Shown piece by piece: positions 59,062 to 62,235 of a stretch of DNA of 62,235 nt (its first letter is position 1; the number at the start of each line of letters is the position of its first letter). Source of the DNA: Nocardia araoensis NBRC 100135. Lineage in GTDB: Bacteria; Actinomycetota; Actinomycetes; Mycobacteriales; Mycobacteriaceae. The DNA is taken from assembly GCF_000308435.1 (NCBI RefSeq), contig NZ_BAFR01000063.1, positions 1-62,235 of the forward strand, given 5' to 3'. The notes under the pieces are model-generated. The model saw only the letters and a list, made by a program, of their open reading frames with translations. It was not told the DNA's origin and searched no databases. A program made the position numbers and the translations under genes.

Positions 59062-59469
59062 GTGCCACTCTCCGAGCACGAGCAGCGCATGCTCGAACAG
59101 ATCGAGAGCGCTCTCTATGCTGAGGATCCCAAGTTCGCCTCGTCCGTCCGCGGCGGACGGCTACGTTCGACCTCGAGTCGTCGCAGACTCCAGGCCGCGG
59201 CGTTGTTCGTCCTCGGCCTCTTTCTCCTCGTCGCAGGCATCGCAGCGCCCGTGAAGCCCGGCGGCTTCCCGATCATCAGCCTGATCGGGTTCATCGTGAT
59301 GTTCGGCGCCGGCGTGCTCCTGCTGCTCGGCACCTCCAAGAGCATCGCCAAGAACGACCGGTCCGGCGGGCAGGCATCCTCCGGCGGCGGGCGAGGGCGC
59401 CAGCGCAAGTCCGGCGGATTCTCCGAGCGTATGGAGGATCGCTTCCGGCGGCGGTTCGAGCAGGAATAG
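59062..59469 (+). CDS. DUF3040 membrane protein (Rv2169c-like)
   Basis: This 135-residue protein starts VPLSEHEQRMLEQIE, the DUF3040 hallmark, has two transmembrane helices (AAALFVLGLFLLVAGIAAPV and ISLIGFIVMFGAGVLLLLG) and a basic Gly/Ser/Arg-rich tail. The function is unknown. GTG 59062 is fixed by the strong GGGGGAGG. Position just before mraZ is conserved in mycobacteria. Confidence 0.92.
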   Translation: MPLSEHEQRMLEQIESALYAEDPKFASSVRGGRLRSTSSRRRLQAAALFVLGLFLLVAGIAAPVKPGGFPIISLIGFIVMFGAGVLLLLGTSKSIAKNDRSGGQASSGGGRGRQRKSGGFSERMEDRFRRRFEQE

Positions 59470-59497
59470 CTCGCCCGTAGCCTGACAACTTCAGCAC

Positions 59498-59538
59498 AAC
59501 CGGCGACGCCGCACCGCGATGGTGCGGCGTCGCCGGTT
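59498..59538 (+). terminator. Strong hairpin after the DUF3040 gene
   Basis: A perfect 18-bp stem (59498-59515 with 59521-59538) with loop GCGAT lies 28 nt after the stop. There is no T-run. It insulates the DUF3040 gene from the mraZ promoter region. Confidence 0.8.
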
Positions 59539-59593
59539 CGTGTGTGTCACCGATCACGCTGCGGATGATCTTCGGATCCGGCTTCTCCCTTCC

Positions 59594-59621
59594 CCCACAC
59601 CTCCCCACGAACTTCCCCCAC
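59594..59621 (-). promoter_or_regulatory. Second, inverted cluster of MraZ-like boxes
   Basis: Three CCCAC motifs (GTGGG on the minus strand) start at 59594, 59604 and 59617, so the first two keep the 10-bp MraZ period. They lie about 180-200 bp upstream of the canonical boxes, in opposite orientation. Confidence 0.4.
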
Positions 59622-59787
59622 TTCGCCCCCGCGGGTGTCGCACCAGAGGGTTTGCTGGGTGTTTTCGGGCATTTGTCACCTGGGTCGGCGCGTGTCGGCA
59701 GAACTCGCGAAAGTTCACCACGCCGGTGATAGCTGGGATGACCTGCGGAATCGTCTGAGTCGGGAGCCAGATCACCGCTTGTTTCGA

Positions 59788-59819
59788 TTGAAAGTGGGGG
59801 AAAGTGGGGTAATGTGGAG
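59788..59819 (+). promoter_or_regulatory. mraZ promoter with MraZ boxes between -35 and -10
   Basis: TTGAAA (59788-59793) and TAATGT (59810-59815) form a promoter with a 16-bp spacer. TGGGG at 59795 and 59805 and TGGAG at 59815 repeat every 10 bp, the known MraZ-box arrangement. Two boxes fill the spacer and the third overlaps the -10, so MraZ binding should block RNA polymerase directly. Confidence 0.8.
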
Positions 59820-59872
59820 CGCGCAGTACTGAAGTGCCGACCATCGAGGTGATCGACCAGGGAGGTATCGAG

Positions 59873-60304
59873 ATGTTTCTCGGTACCTACACACCTCGCT
59901 TGGACGACAAGGGGCGACTCACGTTGCCTGCGAAGTTTCGAGACGATCTGGCGGGAGGGTTGATGGTCACGAAGGGGCAGGACCATAGCCTTGCCGTGTA
60001 CCCGAAAGAGGAGTTCACCGCGCTCGCCCGGCGGGCCGCGGCCGCGTCTCGAAGCAATCCGCAGGCCCGTGCGTTCGTCCGGGCACTCGCGGCCGGAACG
60101 GACGAACAGCGTCCGGACGCGCAGGGCCGGATCGTGTTGTCCGCCGACCATCGTCGCTACGCCAACCTGCAAAGGGATTGCGTGGTGATCGGTTCGGTCG
60201 ACTTCCTGGAGATATGGGACAAGCAGGCGTGGGAGTCCTACCTCGCCGAGCACGAGGAGGACTTCTCGCAAGCCAGAGACGAGTCGCTGGGCGGAATCTT
60301 CTAG
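59873..60304 (+). CDS. mraZ: Transcriptional regulator MraZ
   Basis: This 143-residue ring-forming AbrB-fold protein starts [19 protein letters not shown] and has the second DxxGR repeat [17 protein letters not shown]. It represses the division and cell wall (dcw) cluster including itself. ATG 59873 has GGAGGT 6 nt upstream and gives the mycobacterial length; the frame from 59834 is longer without support. Confidence 0.96.
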   Translation: MFLGTYTPRLDDKGRLTLPAKFRDDLAGGLMVTKGQDHSLAVYPKEEFTALARRAAAASRSNPQARAFVRALAAGTDEQRPDAQGRIVLSADHRRYANLQRDCVVIGSVDFLEIWDKQAWESYLAEHEEDFSQARDESLGGIF

Positions 60305-60487
60305 CCGCGGGCGCGCGAGTGCCACGCGGTCTCTGCCCGGACGCGGACCCTGACGTACTTCCCCGACGCCAGGTGCCGAAGTTCGGTCAGAGACCACGGG
60401 GCATTCGTATCCGTATAGAAAGCACTGTGTATCAAGGCGACCCGTGTGCGGTGCGCGACGACGCGAGGCAGACTCCGGGAGGTCTAG

Positions 60488-61462
60488 GTGAACCGTGAAC
60501 AGCGCGGTCCCCGCCATGTTCCGGTTCTGCTGGAGCGAGCCGACGCGCTGCTCGGTCCGGCCTTGGCCGAGCCGGGTGCGGTCTACGTCGACGCGACGCT
60601 CGGCCTCGGCGGTCACGCCGAGCATTTCCTGAGTACCTACCCGGGCGTCCGTCTCGTCGGTCTCGACCGCGACACCAGCGCGTTGAAGCTGGCCGGCGAG
60701 CGGCTCGAGCCGTTCGCGGATCGAATCACGTTGGTGCACACCCGCTATGACGGCATCGTCGACGCGTTGGCGGAGGCGGGCCTGCCCGCCACCGGTTCGG
60801 TCTCGGCGATCCTGATGGACCTGGGCGTCTCCTCCATGCAGTTGGACGAGGCCGACCGCGGCTTCGCCTACTCCGTCGACGCCCCGCTGGACATGCGGAT
60901 GGACCCGACCAGCGGCCTCACCGCCGCCGATGTGCTCAACACCTACAGTCACGGCGACCTCACCCGGGTGCTGCGAACCTACGGGGAGGAGCGCTTCGCG
61001 AGCCGGATCGCCGCCGAGGTGATCCGCCGTCGCCAGAGCAAACCGTTCCGCACCAGTGCCGAGCTGGTGGAGCTGCTGTACGCCACGATCCCCGCGGCCA
61101 CCCGCCGCACCGGCGGGCACCCGGCCAAGCGCACGTTCCAAGCGCTGCGGGTGGAGGTCAACGGGGAGCTCGACTCCTTGCGAGCCGCGCTGCCCGCCGC
61201 GCTCGCCGCGCTGCGTGTGGGCGGACGCATCGTCGTCATGTCCTACCAATCGCTGGAGGACAAGGTGGTCAAGCACGAGCTCACCGCCCACACCGCGTCC
61301 AGGACGCCGGTGGGCCTGCCGGTCGAGCTCCCCGGCATGGGGCCGGAGTTCAGAATGCTGACCCGTGGCGCGGAGAAGGCGACCGAGCAGGAGATCGAAG
61401 ACAACCCGCGGGCGGCGCCGGTACGCATGCGCGCCGCCGAGCGGATCCAGGAGGCGCGGTGA
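60488..61462 (+). CDS. rsmH: 16S rRNA (cytosine(1402)-N(4))-methyltransferase
   Basis: This 324-residue SAM-dependent methyltransferase (MraW) begins [16 protein letters not shown] and has [27 protein letters not shown] and [14 protein letters not shown]. It modifies C1402 in the ribosomal P site. GTG 60488 has GGGAGG 5 nt upstream. It is in the dcw cluster, 183 bp after mraZ. Confidence 0.96.
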   Translation: MNREQRGPRHVPVLLERADALLGPALAEPGAVYVDATLGLGGHAEHFLSTYPGVRLVGLDRDTSALKLAGERLEPFADRITLVHTRYDGIVDALAEAGLPATGSVSAILMDLGVSSMQLDEADRGFAYSVDAPLDMRMDPTSGLTAADVLNTYSHGDLTRVLRTYGEERFASRIAAEVIRRRQSKPFRTSAELVELLYATIPAATRRTGGHPAKRTFQALRVEVNGELDSLRAALPAALAALRVGGRIVVMSYQSLEDKVVKHELTAHTASRTPVGLPVELPGMGPEFRMLTRGAEKATEQEIEDNPRAAPVRMRAAERIQEAR

Positions 61463-61577
61463 GCGAGCAGTGCCCGCATCGCGCCGACCGGGTGCGGATG
61501 TGCGGTAGCGGAGGCCGGATGAGACAGCGAAGTGCTGTGCTCGCCCGGAATCCCCGGAGGACAGAGGAGGGGAATCT

Positions 61578-62235
61578 ATGAGCGTGCGGACGCGGACCGT
61601 CGAAGCGCCGGGCCGGGTCGCCCGGCGGGTCCAGGACGCCGAGCGGGTGAAGTCGGGCGCGGCGCAGCGCGCCTACGCGCGTCGGCGAATGCGCGAAAGC
61701 GGCTCGGACAGCGTGTTTCTGCCCGCTGTTCGGCGCTCGGCGATGGCGGCGCGCATCCCGTTCGTCACCGCGATCATCGCCCTGCTCGGTTGCGGCCTCG
61801 CGCTGACCTTGCTGCTGACCACCCGCGCCGCCGAGGACAGCTATCAGCTCGGCGACGCGCGGGCGACGAACCGGCGACTGGCCGACGAGCGCGCGGCCTT
61901 GCAGCGCGAGGTCGAGGTCGCCGATTCGGCTCCCGAGCTGGCTCTGCGCGCGCGTGAACTGGGCATGATCCCCGCCAAGGACCCGGCTCGGCTGCTGGTC
62001 GGCCCGGACGGCTCGGTCACGGTGATCGGTAAGCCGGTCCCGGCCCAGGGCACTCCCGTGCCGCCGCTGAACGCCTCGCCTTCCGATCGGTCGCCGCGAG
62101 GGGAGCGGGTGGTGCCGGTCACCACCACGCCCGGTGCTCCGGTGCCGGGGCAGCCGAACGCGGGGGCGCAGAACAACACGCAGGTCAACGCGGCGCCCAC
62201 CGCGGCAAGCCCGACCCCGACCTCGGCGATCAACC
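61578..62235 (+). CDS. ftsL: FtsL-like septum protein (Rv2164c-type), 3' end outside window
   Basis: ATG 61578 with GAGGAGGGG upstream opens a frame of 219 codons still open at the window end. It has a basic cytoplasmic N-terminus of about 65 residues, one transmembrane helix (IPFVTAIIALLGCGLALTLLL), then an extracellular coiled coil (ATNRRLADERAALQREVEV) with ELGMIPA and a Pro-rich tail, the layout of actinobacterial FtsL. It would act with FtsB, FtsQ, FtsW and FtsI in septal wall synthesis. Position after rsmH fits. Confidence 0.88.
   Translation, partial: MSVRTRTVEAPGRVARRVQDAERVKSGAAQRAYARRRMRESGSDSVFLPAVRRSAMAARIPFVTAIIALLGCGLALTLLLTTRAAEDSYQLGDARATNRRLADERAALQREVEVADSAPELALRARELGMIPAKDPARLLVGPDGSVTVIGKPVPAQGTPVPPLNASPSDRSPRGERVVPVTTTPGAPVPGQPNAGAQNNTQVNAAPTAASPTPTSAIN

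Overview
This is a high-GC actinobacterial chromosome segment, most likely from Nocardia or a close relative (order Mycobacteriales). The evidence is very strong G/C bias at third codon positions, many GTG and some TTG starts, mycolic-acid-lineage genes (pimB', mptA, lppM, pknL with its Rv2175c-type substrate, RNase AS), and a gene content that follows the M. tuberculosis Rv2202c to Rv2164c neighbourhood. I assigned genus and orthology by recognising families and gene order, not by a database search.

Layout. (1) 1-4577: end of an adenosine-kinase-type PfkB kinase, asnB, and cytochrome oxidase genes ctaC-ctaF. (2) 4686-10120: an accessory block with a ricin-type lectin, MarR regulator with operator, SPW membrane protein, FAD oxidase, PhoD phosphatase and Spo0M-like protein. 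(3) 10338-19290, minus strand: plsC acyltransferase, ROK glucokinase, an Rv2183c-Rv2186c-type set (CxxC protein, ArsA-like ATPase, two SRPBCC proteins), pimB', a gluzincin-like membrane protease, and two NlpC/P60 wall hydrolases that share an upstream 17-bp element. (4) 19886-28352: exonuclease/GIY-YIG protein, a RAM-domain protein, a small secreted protein, trpD, a small frame-disrupted gene, and ctaE-qcrC-qcrA-qcrB. Relative to M. tuberculosis, the plsC-to-qcrB block appears inverted.

(5) 28371-40628: RNase AS, aroG, PASTA-bearing pknL, its HTH partner, the carotenoid genes crtE-crtI-crtB with mptA embedded between crtI and crtB, and a MTHFR-like gene. (6) 40798-51946, minus strand: a single tightly coupled run of eleven genes. 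It encodes an amino-acid-type ABC importer, a GNAT acetyltransferase, a peptide-type ABC importer, an unknown protein, a DUF1684 protein and a luciferase-like monooxygenase. An S-box (SAM) riboswitch-like leader precedes it, and the ribosome-binding site of a 7-residue leader ORF overlaps the closing stem. I read this as a methionine/SAM-responsive organosulfur (possibly S-alkyl-cysteine) salvage operon; it is the most interesting system in the window.

(7) 52298-58732: a secreted protein, a CruG-like glycosyltransferase, lppM, cruF, a CrtO-like FAD oxidoreductase, a GNAT gene and a HEPN protein. The crtO/cruF/cruG-like set together with crtE/I/B predicts a ketolated, hydroxylated, glycosylated carotenoid, although no lycopene cyclase is in view. 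(8) 58741-62235: a 68-bp tandem repeat, a DUF3040 gene, and the start of the division/cell-wall cluster (mraZ, rsmH, ftsL-like), with MraZ boxes placed between the -35 and -10 of the mraZ promoter. No rRNA, tRNA, CRISPR array, insertion sequence or prophage was recognised.
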